55,463 nucleotides of DNA. Source: PALSA-1006 sp036171275. Its GTDB lineage: Bacteria; Pseudomonadota; Gammaproteobacteria; Burkholderiales; Gallionellaceae. The first letter of the stretch is position 1; every line of letters begins with the position of its first letter. Below, piece after piece: positions 24,876 through 33,292 of this stretch. The DNA is taken from positions 1 through 55,463 of the forward strand of contig JAVHQT010000022.1 of assembly GCA_036171275.1 (NCBI GenBank), read 5' to 3'. The notes under the pieces were generated by a model. The model saw nothing but the letters and a program-made list of their open reading frames with translations, did not search any database and had not been told where the DNA came from. A program made the position numbers and the translations under genes.

Positions 24876-26282
24876 TTAGCCTCGACCTTCAAACAAAGCA
24901 GAAAAGGCATTGATGCTGGTATCAAAATGATCCGCCTCGTACATTCCTTGTTTCAAAAAGTGCGACTGTTGCGGATGGATAATCATCGCCTCATCCAGTA
25001 AAGGATCACTCCCATTCACATACGCGCCGACACTGATTAAATCGTGGTTGCGCTGATAATGCGCATACAGTTGTTTGAAGCGTTGCACCTGCGCGTAATG
25101 TTGCTCGGTCACCAGATGATTCATCGCCCGACTAATCGACGCTTCAATGTCAATAGCGGGGAAATGCCCTTGTTCGACCAAGCGGCGCGACAACACAATA
25201 TGACCATCCAAAATCGCCCGTGCGCTATCGGCAATGGGGTCTTGCTGATCGTCACCTTCCGTCAGCACGGTATAAAACGCGGTAATCGAGCCACCGCCTT
25301 CGCTGCCATTGCCAGCACGTTCTACCAACTGCGGTAGCTTGGCGAAAACGGAAGGCGGATAGCCTTTGGTGGCAGGCGGTTCACCAATCGCCAAGGCAAT
25401 TTCCCGTTGCGCCATCGCATAGCGGGTCAGCGAATCCATAATCAGCAATACGTTTTTGCCTTGATCGCGGAAATATTCAGCAATCGTGGTGGCATACGCC
25501 GCGCCTTGCAAGCGCAACAAGGGGCTGGTGTCGGCGGGTGCAGCGACCACGACCGCCCGCGCCAAGCCTTCTTTTCCCAAAATATCAGTAATAAACTCTT
25601 TCACTTCGCGGCCGCGTTCGCCGATTAAACCGACCACAATCACATCTGCCGTGGTGTAACGCGCCATCATGCCCAGCAACACACTTTTGCCCACACCCGA
25701 ACCGGCGAATAAGCCCATGCGTTGCCCGCGACCAACGGTAAGCAAAGCGTTAATCGCCCGCACGCCGACATCTAACGCTTGGTTAATCGGTGCGCGTTCC
25801 AGCGGATTGATCGGACGACTTTGCAAGGAAGCAGTCGGACCATTACCCAGCGCGCCCAATTGGTCTAGCGGACGACCCGCACCATCCAACACTCGCCCTA
25901 ATAAATGCTCGCCCACCGGTAAACGACGTGCCGAATCGGTGCGGCCTTGTTCGTCCGGCGCGGCAGGTTCACCCAAGGCAATCTTGCGAGGCTTTGCTTC
26001 GACCGGGACGACGCGTGCGCCCGGTACCAAACCTTGCACATCCACTTCGGGCATTAAAAATAATTTTTCGCCGGCGAAGCCAACCACTTCCGCTTCCACC
26101 GAATGCTGCGGCAATTCAATCAAACACGTGCTGCCAACCGCCATACGCAAGCCCACCGCCTCCATCACCAATCCGGTCACTTTAGTCAAGCGACCGCTGA
26201 CTAAGGTTTGTGGTGGATGGCGCTGTAGCACGGCGTGATTGGCTTGCAACAGCGACTGCCAAGCCTGCTGATGGCTGTTCAT
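24876..26282 (-). CDS. fliI: Flagellum-specific ATPase FliI
   Basis: A 468-residue hexameric ATPase related to the beta subunit of F1. Walker A is seen in FAGSGVGKSVLLG, and Walker B in NVLLIMDSLTRYA; the typical export ATPase stretches GEPPATKGYPPSVFAKLPQL and YTVLTEGDDQQDPI are present. It delivers and unfolds export substrates with FliH and FliJ. ATG 26282 overlaps the fliH stop (ATGA). A TTG start at 26294 is possible but less likely. Confidence 0.96.
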   Translation of the reverse strand: MNSHQQAWQSLLQANHAVLQRHPPQTLVSGRLTKVTGLVMEAVGLRMAVGSTCLIELPQHSVEAEVVGFAGEKLFLMPEVDVQGLVPGARVVPVEAKPRKIALGEPAAPDEQGRTDSARRLPVGEHLLGRVLDGAGRPLDQLGALGNGPTASLQSRPINPLERAPINQALDVGVRAINALLTVGRGQRMGLFAGSGVGKSVLLGMMARYTTADVIVVGLIGERGREVKEFITDILGKEGLARAVVVAAPADTSPLLRLQGAAYATTIAEYFRDQGKNVLLIMDSLTRYAMAQREIALAIGEPPATKGYPPSVFAKLPQLVERAGNGSEGGGSITAFYTVLTEGDDQQDPIADSARAILDGHIVLSRRLVEQGHFPAIDIEASISRAMNHLVTEQHYAQVQRFKQLYAHYQRNHDLISVGAYVNGSDPLLDEAMIIHPQQSHFLKQGMYEADHFDTSINAFSALFEGRG

Positions 26283-26944
26283 TGTGCTAACCAAGACGAA
26301 TCTTGTCCCAATTGACTGCTTAACCGGCTCCAGCGATTTTGCAAGGTGACGTCAACCTGACTGTGTGCTGTTTCAATCCGTGCGCCGCCGCGACTCATTT
26401 TTTCATCCTCAAAAATTTTCCAACCCGCGTGGCTGAGTTGCTCACCCATTTTATCGCGCAACATTTCAGCATCTTGCGGATTCAGCACAATATGCGCACC
26501 GGCATTAAAATGCGGCAAAGTACTAATCGCTTCTTTAACCACCTCCAGCAAAATTTCCGGCTTCACTTCTAGCACCTGTTTAACCATGTGTTGCGCCATC
26601 GACAAGGACAAATCGAGCAAACTTTGCGCCACCTCTTCATTCACCGTTTTAATCGCTTCGGCAATCGCAGCGGTTATATTTTCTAAGTCATTGATTTCAT
26701 TGATTATTTTTTCGCTACCCGTCGCATAACCTTCAGCGTACCCCGTTTGATAACCTTGTTCTTGTCCTAATTTCAAGCCCGCTTGATAACCTTCATCACG
26801 GGCTTCCTGCTCCATCGCTTCGATTTCCGCAGCAGTGGGCAATTGAATATCAGGCAAGGCAATCACCGGCTTTTCATCAAACGAAGGCAGTTCCCAACGT
26901 TCGTAAGCGGTCATTTTATTCGCAGCGGTAGGCGCATTAGACAT
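26279..26944 (-). CDS. fliH: Flagellar assembly protein FliH
   Basis: A 221-residue regulator of FliI that links the ATPase to the C-ring through FliN. The middle has a run of GxxxG repeats (GYQAGLKLGQEQGYQTGYAE), the hallmark of FliH glycine-zipper helices. The C-terminal half resembles the V/F-type ATPase subunit E fold. ATG 26944 fits GGGAG at about 9–10 bases, better than an ATG at 26953 directly behind it. It overlaps fliG by 8 bp. Confidence 0.92.
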   Translation of the reverse strand: MSNAPTAANKMTAYERWELPSFDEKPVIALPDIQLPTAAEIEAMEQEARDEGYQAGLKLGQEQGYQTGYAEGYATGSEKIINEINDLENITAAIAEAIKTVNEEVAQSLLDLSLSMAQHMVKQVLEVKPEILLEVVKEAISTLPHFNAGAHIVLNPQDAEMLRDKMGEQLSHAGWKIFEDEKMSRGGARIETAHSQVDVTLQNRWSRLSSQLGQDSSWLAQ

Positions 26945-27929
26945 ACGCTTCATCTCCCTTGCCGCCTATCGAAATTTGCCCTTCATCCGACAAACGACGC
27001 ACGATTTTAAGAATTTCTTTTTGCTCTGCTTCCACTTCGCTGAGTTTGACTGGGCCTTTGGACTCCAAATCTTCGCGCAACATTTCGGCGGCGCGTTGCG
27101 ACATATTTTTAAGGATTTTATCGCGCAACTCTTCGCTTGCACCTTTCAATGCCACGATCAACGATTCCGACTGAACCTCGCGCAGGATTAACTGGATACC
27201 CCGATCTTCAATACCCATCACATCATCGAAGACGAACATTTCATCCATAATTTTTTGCGCCAATTCCGCATCATGGCCGCGCATCGAATCGAGTACCGAT
27301 TCTTGCGTACTACCAATAAAGTTAAGAATTTCTGCAGCGGTGCGCACACCCCCTTTGATGGATTTTTTACCTACCGCATTACCGGAAAGCAATTTTGTCA
27401 GCACGTCATTCAGCTCATGCAACGCCACCGGCTGCACGCTATCCAAGGTGGCAATCCGCATCATCACATCGTTACGCAAGCGTTCAGTAATCAAACCCAA
27501 AACGGAAGCGGCTTGATCGGCTTCTAAATGCACCATAATGGTGGCGATAATTTGTGGATGCTCATTACTAATTAGCTCAGCAATTGAAGCAGAATCCATC
27601 CATTTCAGACTTTCAATGCCGCTGGTATCGCTGTTATGTAAAATCCGGTCAATCAAGCCCGCCGCTTTATCGTCGCCCAAGGCTTTCTTCAACATCTCGC
27701 GAATGTACTGATCCGAATCCAAGCCAAACGGCGTTTTTTCATTCGCTAACTGGTGAAATTCTTCAAACACCGTGGCGATTTCGTCTCGCGTCAGATTTTT
27801 TAAAGTCACCATCACGGTACTGATTTTTTGCACCTCTTTGGGCTCTAAATACTTCATGACTTCAGCCGCCTCATCCGCGCCTAGCGTCAGGAGGAAAATG
27901 GCACTTTTATGGATTCCAGCATCACTCAT
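26937..27929 (-). CDS. fliG: Flagellar motor switch protein FliG
   Basis: A 330-residue rotor protein of standard length, with the N-terminal FliF-binding domain (KSAIFLLTLGADEAAEVMK), a middle domain containing EHPQIIATIMVHLEADQAA (the EHPQ motif that contacts FliM), and the C-terminal torque domain with FVFDDVMGIEDRGIQLILRE. The charged residues that interact with MotA are present in that last part. It overlaps both fliF (8 bp) and fliH (8 bp), so the genes are translationally coupled. Confidence 0.97.
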   Translation of the reverse strand: MSDAGIHKSAIFLLTLGADEAAEVMKYLEPKEVQKISTVMVTLKNLTRDEIATVFEEFHQLANEKTPFGLDSDQYIREMLKKALGDDKAAGLIDRILHNSDTSGIESLKWMDSASIAELISNEHPQIIATIMVHLEADQAASVLGLITERLRNDVMMRIATLDSVQPVALHELNDVLTKLLSGNAVGKKSIKGGVRTAAEILNFIGSTQESVLDSMRGHDAELAQKIMDEMFVFDDVMGIEDRGIQLILREVQSESLIVALKGASEELRDKILKNMSQRAAEMLREDLESKGPVKLSEVEAEQKEILKIVRRLSDEGQISIGGKGDEAYV

Positions 27930-29622
27930 CGTTATTCACCCAGTCTTTGATTACCAAAGCTACAATTTTCGGGTCATTCTTCGTCAGGTCTTTTGCCAAT
28001 TGCAAATTCGCATCAAACAGGTTTAGTTTTTGTGCCGCTTCACTCAACACCGGTTCGCCCTCTTCGTTTTCGTCTGCTTCTGCATCGACCGCCTCATCTT
28101 CTGCTGCCGCCTCTTCATCGACCGCTTCTTCTGGCAATGGCGGTGGCGGTGGCGGTGCCAAACTCTTCACCGCTGGACGAATCACGCCAAAAATCAAGAA
28201 CATTGCGGCTAGGAAAATGAGCAAATATTTTGCGCCTTCTTTAGCCAAAGCAATCATTTGCGGGTCTTTCCACCAAGGCAATTCTGGAATGATTTCTCTT
28301 TCATTGTTAAAGGCGCGGTTTAACAAATTCAAACTATCACCACGCTTAGGATCAAAGCCCATGGCATCTTTAATCAGCGCGGTGATTTGCGCATTTTCTG
28401 CATCGGTATAAGGACGGGACGTGACCTTGCCACTCTTGTCGGTGACATTGCGATTGTTAATCACCACCGCAACCGAGAGCCGCGTAATGTTTCCCACCGG
28501 CATTTTGGTATGTTGAATGGTACGGTCTACTTCATAATTAGCAGTCGCTTCTTTGCGCGAACTATTTGTCCCTCCGTCTGGCGTGATGGGCTGACCATTC
28601 GGGCCGGAAACCAAAGGCGCAGTCGCCGGCAAAGGCGGTTGATTGGTCAGCGCCCCGGGCACGCCACCGGTTCCGTTACTGCCGTTTTGCATTTCTAAGG
28701 TTTGTGAACTGCGCACTGCCGCCGTGTTGGGGCGTTGATTGGGTTTAAAGCTTTCAGCGGTTTGTTCGACTTGGGCAAAATCAATGTTGGCGGTGACTTG
28801 GGCTTTCACATTTTGCTGACCGGTAATCGGAATCAGAATCGCCTCAATCCGCTTGATATAATCTTGCTCAACTTCACGGATAAATTTCAACTGCGTCGCA
28901 TTCATCAACAAATCATTGCCATCGCGTAGCGTGCTAAGCATGTTGCCGTCTTGGTCGAGTACCGTGACATTCTGGGCAGGCATATTGGGAATGCTGCTCG
29001 AAATCAAATGCACAATGCCGTTCACTTGTCCGGGGTCTAAAGTGCGCCCAGGATGCAAAGTTAAAACCACTGAAGCGCTGGGCTTTTCTTTATCTTTCAC
29101 AAAAACGGTGGGCTTAGGAATCGCCAAATGGACACGCGCACTTTGCACGGAATCCAGCGTTTCAATCGACCGTGCTAATTCCCCTTCCAGCGCGTGCTGA
29201 TAATTAACTTGTTCAAGAAATTGACTAGTGCCAAATTTTTGCGCTTCCATCAATTCAAAGCCAGCCGTACCGCCCTTAGGCAAGCCTTGTGATGCTAAAC
29301 GCAACCGGATTTCATGCACTTTGTCAGCAGGTACCAGCAAAGCACCGCCGCCTTCAGCAAATTTATACGGGATATTTTGTTGTTGCAAAGATTCGATAAT
29401 AGCGCCGCCATCACGGTCGGATAAATTCGAAAATAAAACTCGATACTCAGGCGTTTGCCCCCACATCCACAAGCCAATCAGCAAGGCGATGCTGGCAGCC
29501 AGCGCGACGCCGAGTGCCATTTTTTGTTGGGCAGTCAGCCCCAGCAAAATCTGCCCAACCGAAGGATTGGCGATCGGAGGTGGCGTTAAATTGTCAGCTG
29601 AATTGGGCATTTTGTTTTCCAT
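27922..29622 (-). CDS. fliF: Flagellar MS-ring protein FliF
   Basis: A 566-residue inner-membrane ring protein. TM1 is at about 34–55, followed by the large periplasmic YscJ/FliF ring-building domains (RVLFSNLSDRDGGAI; FLEQVNYQHALEGELARSI), TM2 at about 458–476, and a cytoplasmic C-terminus binding FliG (AQKLNLFDANLQLAKDLTKN). A six-proline run followed by about 30 mostly acidic residues sits just after TM2, longer than usual. First gene of the minus-strand flagellar run, divergent from fliE. An alternative ATG 12 bases later (29610) is possible. Confidence 0.96.
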   Translation of the reverse strand: MENKMPNSADNLTPPPIANPSVGQILLGLTAQQKMALGVALAASIALLIGLWMWGQTPEYRVLFSNLSDRDGGAIIESLQQQNIPYKFAEGGGALLVPADKVHEIRLRLASQGLPKGGTAGFELMEAQKFGTSQFLEQVNYQHALEGELARSIETLDSVQSARVHLAIPKPTVFVKDKEKPSASVVLTLHPGRTLDPGQVNGIVHLISSSIPNMPAQNVTVLDQDGNMLSTLRDGNDLLMNATQLKFIREVEQDYIKRIEAILIPITGQQNVKAQVTANIDFAQVEQTAESFKPNQRPNTAAVRSSQTLEMQNGSNGTGGVPGALTNQPPLPATAPLVSGPNGQPITPDGGTNSSRKEATANYEVDRTIQHTKMPVGNITRLSVAVVINNRNVTDKSGKVTSRPYTDAENAQITALIKDAMGFDPKRGDSLNLLNRAFNNEREIIPELPWWKDPQMIALAKEGAKYLLIFLAAMFLIFGVIRPAVKSLAPPPPPPLPEEAVDEEAAAEDEAVDAEADENEEGEPVLSEAAQKLNLFDANLQLAKDLTKNDPKIVALVIKDWVNNDE

Positions 29623-29771
29623 TGAAGCGAGGCGTTAAACTTACGCGATGAATTATCAGCGCTTTACACGTTGTTTGGCGGCTCGAAAAGCGGGCGGATT
29701 CTAGCGCTTTTCTCAGTTTAATAAAGGCACTCCAGTGATATTCTGTGCGGACTGAATCTAGGAGTCCCATT

Positions 29772-30089
29772 ATGAATGTCTCGAATGTCGATAGCTTGCT
29801 CGCGCAAATGCGCAGCGCAATGGCGGTCGCGCAAGGAAAAACAGCCGAAAGCGCCGCCCCAGCAAGTGTGGATTTTGCCAGTGTACTGAAAGGCTCGATT
29901 GATGGCGTCGCCAAAGCGCAGAACCAAGCGCAGGATATGCAAAACGCCTTTGTGATGGGTGACGATAAAGTCAGCTTAAGCGATACCATGATTTCGATGC
30001 AAAAAGCCAACATTCAATTTCAAACCACACTGCAAGTACGCAACAAAGTGATTGCCGCCTACAACGACATAATGAATATGCAGGTTTAA
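29772..30089 (+). CDS. fliE: Flagellar hook–basal body protein FliE
   Basis: A 105-residue protein joining the MS ring to the rod. The C-terminal half has the FliE pattern FVMGDDKVSLSDTMISMQKA followed by FQTTLQVRNKVIAAYNDIMN. GGAG lies 7 bases before ATG 29772; an upstream in-frame ATG (29745) has no ribosome site. Here fliE faces away from fliF, whereas the two are usually co-directional. The 149-bp space between them must hold divergent promoters, but I cannot pick out a reliable sigma-28 or sigma-54 site. Confidence 0.94.
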   Translation: MNVSNVDSLLAQMRSAMAVAQGKTAESAAPASVDFASVLKGSIDGVAKAQNQAQDMQNAFVMGDDKVSLSDTMISMQKANIQFQTTLQVRNKVIAAYNDIMNMQV

Positions 30090-30091
30090 GG

Positions 30092-31525
30092 TTGAACTCT
30101 CTTTCCACATCGCTAGACCCTGACGATTGGACGGCGTTACGCGCCCAAGGTCATCAGATGTTGGACGACATGTTCGACTATCAACAAACCCTGCGCAATC
30201 GTCCGGTTTGGCAGCCCACTCCCAGTGAAATCCGTTCCGAATTTCAACGCACTTTGCCACGCGCGCCCAGTGCACTCAGTGACGCACATCAGACTTTTAT
30301 GCAAGCGGTTTTACCTTACGCAGTCGGCAATGCGCATCCCGGGTTTATGGGCTGGGTGCATGGCGGCGGCACACCCGTCGGCATGTTGGCAGAAATGTTG
30401 GCGGCGGGATTGAATGCAAATTTGGGCGGACGCGAGCACATGCCGATTGAGGTAGAAAAACAAATTTTGCGCTGGATGCGTGATTTATTTTCCTTCCCCG
30501 ACAACGCCAGCGGCTTATTCGTCACCGGCAGTTCAATGGCGAATTTAATCGCGACTTGGGTGGCGCGCGCGCACAAATTAGGCACGGCAATACGACAAAC
30601 AGGACTGAGCGCCAGCCCGCAACGCCTGACTGCATATGCGTCTATCGCCGCGCACGGCTGCATTGCACAAGCACTGGATTTAGCCGGTATTGGCAGCGGC
30701 GCTTTGCGTAAAATTCCAACCAACAGTGCTGGCGAACTAGAAATATCTGAATTAAATCAAATACTTGCAAAAGACCGCACCGACGGCTTTTCGCCCTTTT
30801 TAGTGGTAGGCACGGCAGGGACGGTCGATATCGGCGCGATTGACGATTTAAGCGCGCTTGCCGATTTTGCAGCGAGGGAACAAATTTGGCTGCACGTTGA
30901 TGGTGCGTATGGTGCGCTGGCCATGTTGTCGCCCACCTTGGCGCCAAAATTGCACGGCATTCAGCGCGCAGATTCTATCGCCTTCGATTTTCATAAATGG
31001 GGACAAGTGCCGTATGACGCAGGCTTTATTTTGGTAAGGGATGGCGCGCAACACGAGGCGACATTTGCCGCACCGGCTGCTTATTTAAGCCGAGACACGC
31101 GCGGCATGAGCGCCGGTTCGCCGTGGCCGTGCGATTTTGGGCCGGATTTGTCCCGTGGTTTTCGCGCGCTTAAAACTTGGTTTACCTTGCAAGTGTATGG
31201 CGCAGAGCAGCTTGGCAATATGATGGCGCACACTTGTGAGTTGGCGCAATATTTGCGGCAACTGATTGAATCTAAAGCAGAATTAGAATTGCTCGCGCCG
31301 GTTGCGCTCAATGTTGTTTGCTTTCGTTACCGTTGCCAAAACGCAGACGAGGTGAATGCCAACATCGTGCTGGGGCTGCAATTATCTGGCATCGTTGCGC
31401 CGTCGAGTACGACACTCAACGGTCAGTTCGCCATTCGCGCCGCCATCGTCAACCATCGAACGCGCACGGAAAATATTGACGACTTAGTGCGCGAAACCCT
31501 TAAACTAGGGGCATCGTTGCTTTAG
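30092..31525 (+). CDS. Group II PLP-dependent decarboxylase (aromatic amino acid decarboxylase family)
   Basis: A 477-residue enzyme of the DDC/glutamate decarboxylase family. Family signatures include NAHPGFMGWVHGGGTPVG, TGSSMANLIA, HVDGAYGA, and the Schiff-base lysine K302 in FDFHKWGQVPYDAG. It should remove CO2 from an amino acid, probably an aromatic one, to give an amine; the true substrate cannot be read. The start appears to be TTG 30092, two bases after the fliE stop, because the next Met lies inside the conserved N-terminal helix. Its close packing behind fliE suggests cotranscription, which is odd for a metabolic enzyme. Confidence 0.85.
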   Translation: MNSLSTSLDPDDWTALRAQGHQMLDDMFDYQQTLRNRPVWQPTPSEIRSEFQRTLPRAPSALSDAHQTFMQAVLPYAVGNAHPGFMGWVHGGGTPVGMLAEMLAAGLNANLGGREHMPIEVEKQILRWMRDLFSFPDNASGLFVTGSSMANLIATWVARAHKLGTAIRQTGLSASPQRLTAYASIAAHGCIAQALDLAGIGSGALRKIPTNSAGELEISELNQILAKDRTDGFSPFLVVGTAGTVDIGAIDDLSALADFAAREQIWLHVDGAYGALAMLSPTLAPKLHGIQRADSIAFDFHKWGQVPYDAGFILVRDGAQHEATFAAPAAYLSRDTRGMSAGSPWPCDFGPDLSRGFRALKTWFTLQVYGAEQLGNMMAHTCELAQYLRQLIESKAELELLAPVALNVVCFRYRCQNADEVNANIVLGLQLSGIVAPSSTTLNGQFAIRAAIVNHRTRTENIDDLVRETLKLGASLL

Positions 31526-31534
31526 GAGAGTGTC

Positions 31535-31738
31535 ATGGGTTATGCCGAGTTAATTGCAATGGAAGTGCAGCACTTACCTGCCCAATATCAGGCAGAAGTG
31601 CTCAGTTTTGTAAACGCACTTAAAGCGCAGTCTGGCACGTCTTTAGTTCCCGCTTTATCGCCAGCGCAAGCCGAACGGCGTGACGCGATGTTGCAAACAC
31701 TCACGCCATTTTCGGCCAATATGCAAGATTTTTTTTGA
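31535..31738 (+). CDS. DUF2281-like small protein (possible antitoxin)
   Basis: A 67-residue protein starting MGYAELIAMEVQHLPAQYQA, with the helical pattern of the DUF2281 family, some members of which are antitoxins of VapBC-type pairs. AGGAGAG gives a strong ribosome site, 9 bp behind the decarboxylase gene. No PIN-domain toxin or other partner follows. The reading frame stops directly after a run of eight T (31729–31736). With one T fewer it would continue as DREQANERQS before stopping, so the end may be altered by homopolymer slippage or a sequencing error. Confidence 0.7.
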   Translation: MGYAELIAMEVQHLPAQYQAEVLSFVNALKAQSGTSLVPALSPAQAERRDAMLQTLTPFSANMQDFF

Positions 31739-32059
31739 TCGCGAGCAAGCTAATGAGCGGCAGTCTTGAATATGAATGATGTTCAATCCTAGCGGCACAC
31801 ATTTAGGTATTGTCAATACTTATGATGATGACCCTGAACGGGGAGCAGGCAATTTTCAAGCCACCGTTAGACTTCAGATTCGACGGTGATGGGAATACCG
31901 TTTATTCGACTTGAGATAATAATTCAACTCAATGAATGAAAAGCCGCTGGCACTCACCAAGAGAAAGTGCCTTTGTCAGTTGAAGTTAGATCAATGAACT
32001 CAACTTCTAGGCAACGATCAATTATTACTATTGCAGCTCAATACCCACAATAATGCATT
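31739..32059. other. 321-bp gap without a supported gene
   Basis: A 36-codon ORF (31779–31889, starting MFNPSGTHLGIVNTYDDD) lacks a Shine-Dalgarno and is unlike anything I recognise. A hairpin GGCACT/AGTGCC (around 31949–31971) and an inverted repeat GAAGTT/AACTTC (around 31983–32008) are visible. The region may hold the promoter of the ATP-grasp gene and decayed sequence. Confidence 0.3.
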
Positions 32060-33292
32060 ATGACTGACACAAAAAACCCTTTGCCGCCGTTGATTGGTTT
32101 CGCTGCGCTCATGCGCCAAGTGTTTGAAAAAATTGACTTAAAGCCGATTGCGGCTGAATTGACCGCCCGCGCCGAAGCCGACCCGCACGACGCGAACGCC
32201 TTGCTGGATTTATCCACCATTTTGCAACTGAGTTTGCAGCATGATTTAGCCATGCGAATGCAAGCGGAAGCACTGTCAACGCAACGAATTTTTCGTTTAT
32301 CCGCTGCCAAGCAACCCGCACGAATCCGTTTATTAGCGTTAATGGGTGCAGGTGATTTGCTCTCGAATACGCCGATTGAATGTTTGGTCGAGCGTTCCGA
32401 CATTGCTTTGGATTTACTCTATATTTCAGCGGTTGCCGACATTCCCGACCAAGTGCCAGATCACGATGTATTGTTTATCGCCATGGGCGAATCGCAAGAA
32501 AATATTCCATTATTACAAGCCTTAGCGCCATTGCGTGAACTTTGGCCGCGGCCCGTGTTGAACGCACCGCAGCGCATCGCTGAGCTTTCGCGTGATCACA
32601 CTTGTCATGTCTTACGCAATATCCAAGGCGTGATCATGCCGCCCGCACTGCGTGTCAGTCGCCAAGATTTGCTGCCCATCGCCAATCAGCAGCGGGCGCT
32701 TTCTGACTGCTTCGCGCACAGTCGTTTTCCGTTAATTATCCGTCCACTCGATTCTCATGCTGGGCGTGGACTGCAAAAGATTACGCAACCAATTGATTTT
32801 AAAGACTATTTTGAAACATATCCCGAAGACGAATTTTATATCAGCCAATTCGTTGATTATCGCAGTGCCGATGGGCAATTTAGAAAATACCGAATTGTGT
32901 TGATTGATGGCAAACCGTTTATTTGTCATTTAGCGATTTCCAGCCATTGGATGATTCATTATTTGAACGCCGGCATGGCGGATAGCGCAGAAAAACGCGC
33001 CGAGGAAGCGCGTTGTTTTACTACTTTTGAACACGATTTTGCGCAACGTCACGCTCTTGCGTTGCAACAAATTTATCAGCGCATGGGGCTGGATTACTTA
33101 GGCATTGACTGCGCAGAAATGCCGAATGGCGAATTACTTATTTTTGAAGTGGATAGCAATATGATTATTCATGCCTTTGATTCTATTGAGTTATTTCCCT
33201 ATAAGGCGCAGCAAATGAATCGGGTTTTTGCGGCTTTTCGTTCCTTACTGATTGACCGCGCCGAACAGCGCAGTGTCCATGCTTGCGACTGA
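32060..33292 (+). CDS. TPR-like/ATP-grasp ligase of unknown substrate
   Basis: A 410-residue protein. Residues about 25–75 look like a TPR-type helical repeat (AEADPHDANALLDLSTILQ). Next comes a stretch MGAGDLLSNTPIECLVE typical of an uncharacterised family, then an ATP-grasp fold of the RimK/glutathione synthase type (about 200–395): PLIIRPLDSHAGRGL (nucleotide loop), RKYRIVLIDGKPF, and the metal-binding end IFEVDSNMIIH. ATP-grasp enzymes join a carboxylate to an amine or thiol via an acyl phosphate, so a peptide- or amide-forming role is likely. No Shine-Dalgarno is clear. The PLP enzyme gene after it overlaps by 14 bp, so the two probably act in one pathway. Substrates unknown. Confidence 0.75.
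   Translation: MTDTKNPLPPLIGFAALMRQVFEKIDLKPIAAELTARAEADPHDANALLDLSTILQLSLQHDLAMRMQAEALSTQRIFRLSAAKQPARIRLLALMGAGDLLSNTPIECLVERSDIALDLLYISAVADIPDQVPDHDVLFIAMGESQENIPLLQALAPLRELWPRPVLNAPQRIAELSRDHTCHVLRNIQGVIMPPALRVSRQDLLPIANQQRALSDCFAHSRFPLIIRPLDSHAGRGLQKITQPIDFKDYFETYPEDEFYISQFVDYRSADGQFRKYRIVLIDGKPFICHLAISSHWMIHYLNAGMADSAEKRAEEARCFTTFEHDFAQRHALALQQIYQRMGLDYLGIDCAEMPNGELLIFEVDSNMIIHAFDSIELFPYKAQQMNRVFAAFRSLLIDRAEQRSVHACD

Noticed and set aside
25669..26238. 189-codon ORF opposite fliI
   Set aside because: Overlaps a strongly conserved ATPase gene in full; no domain or start signal.
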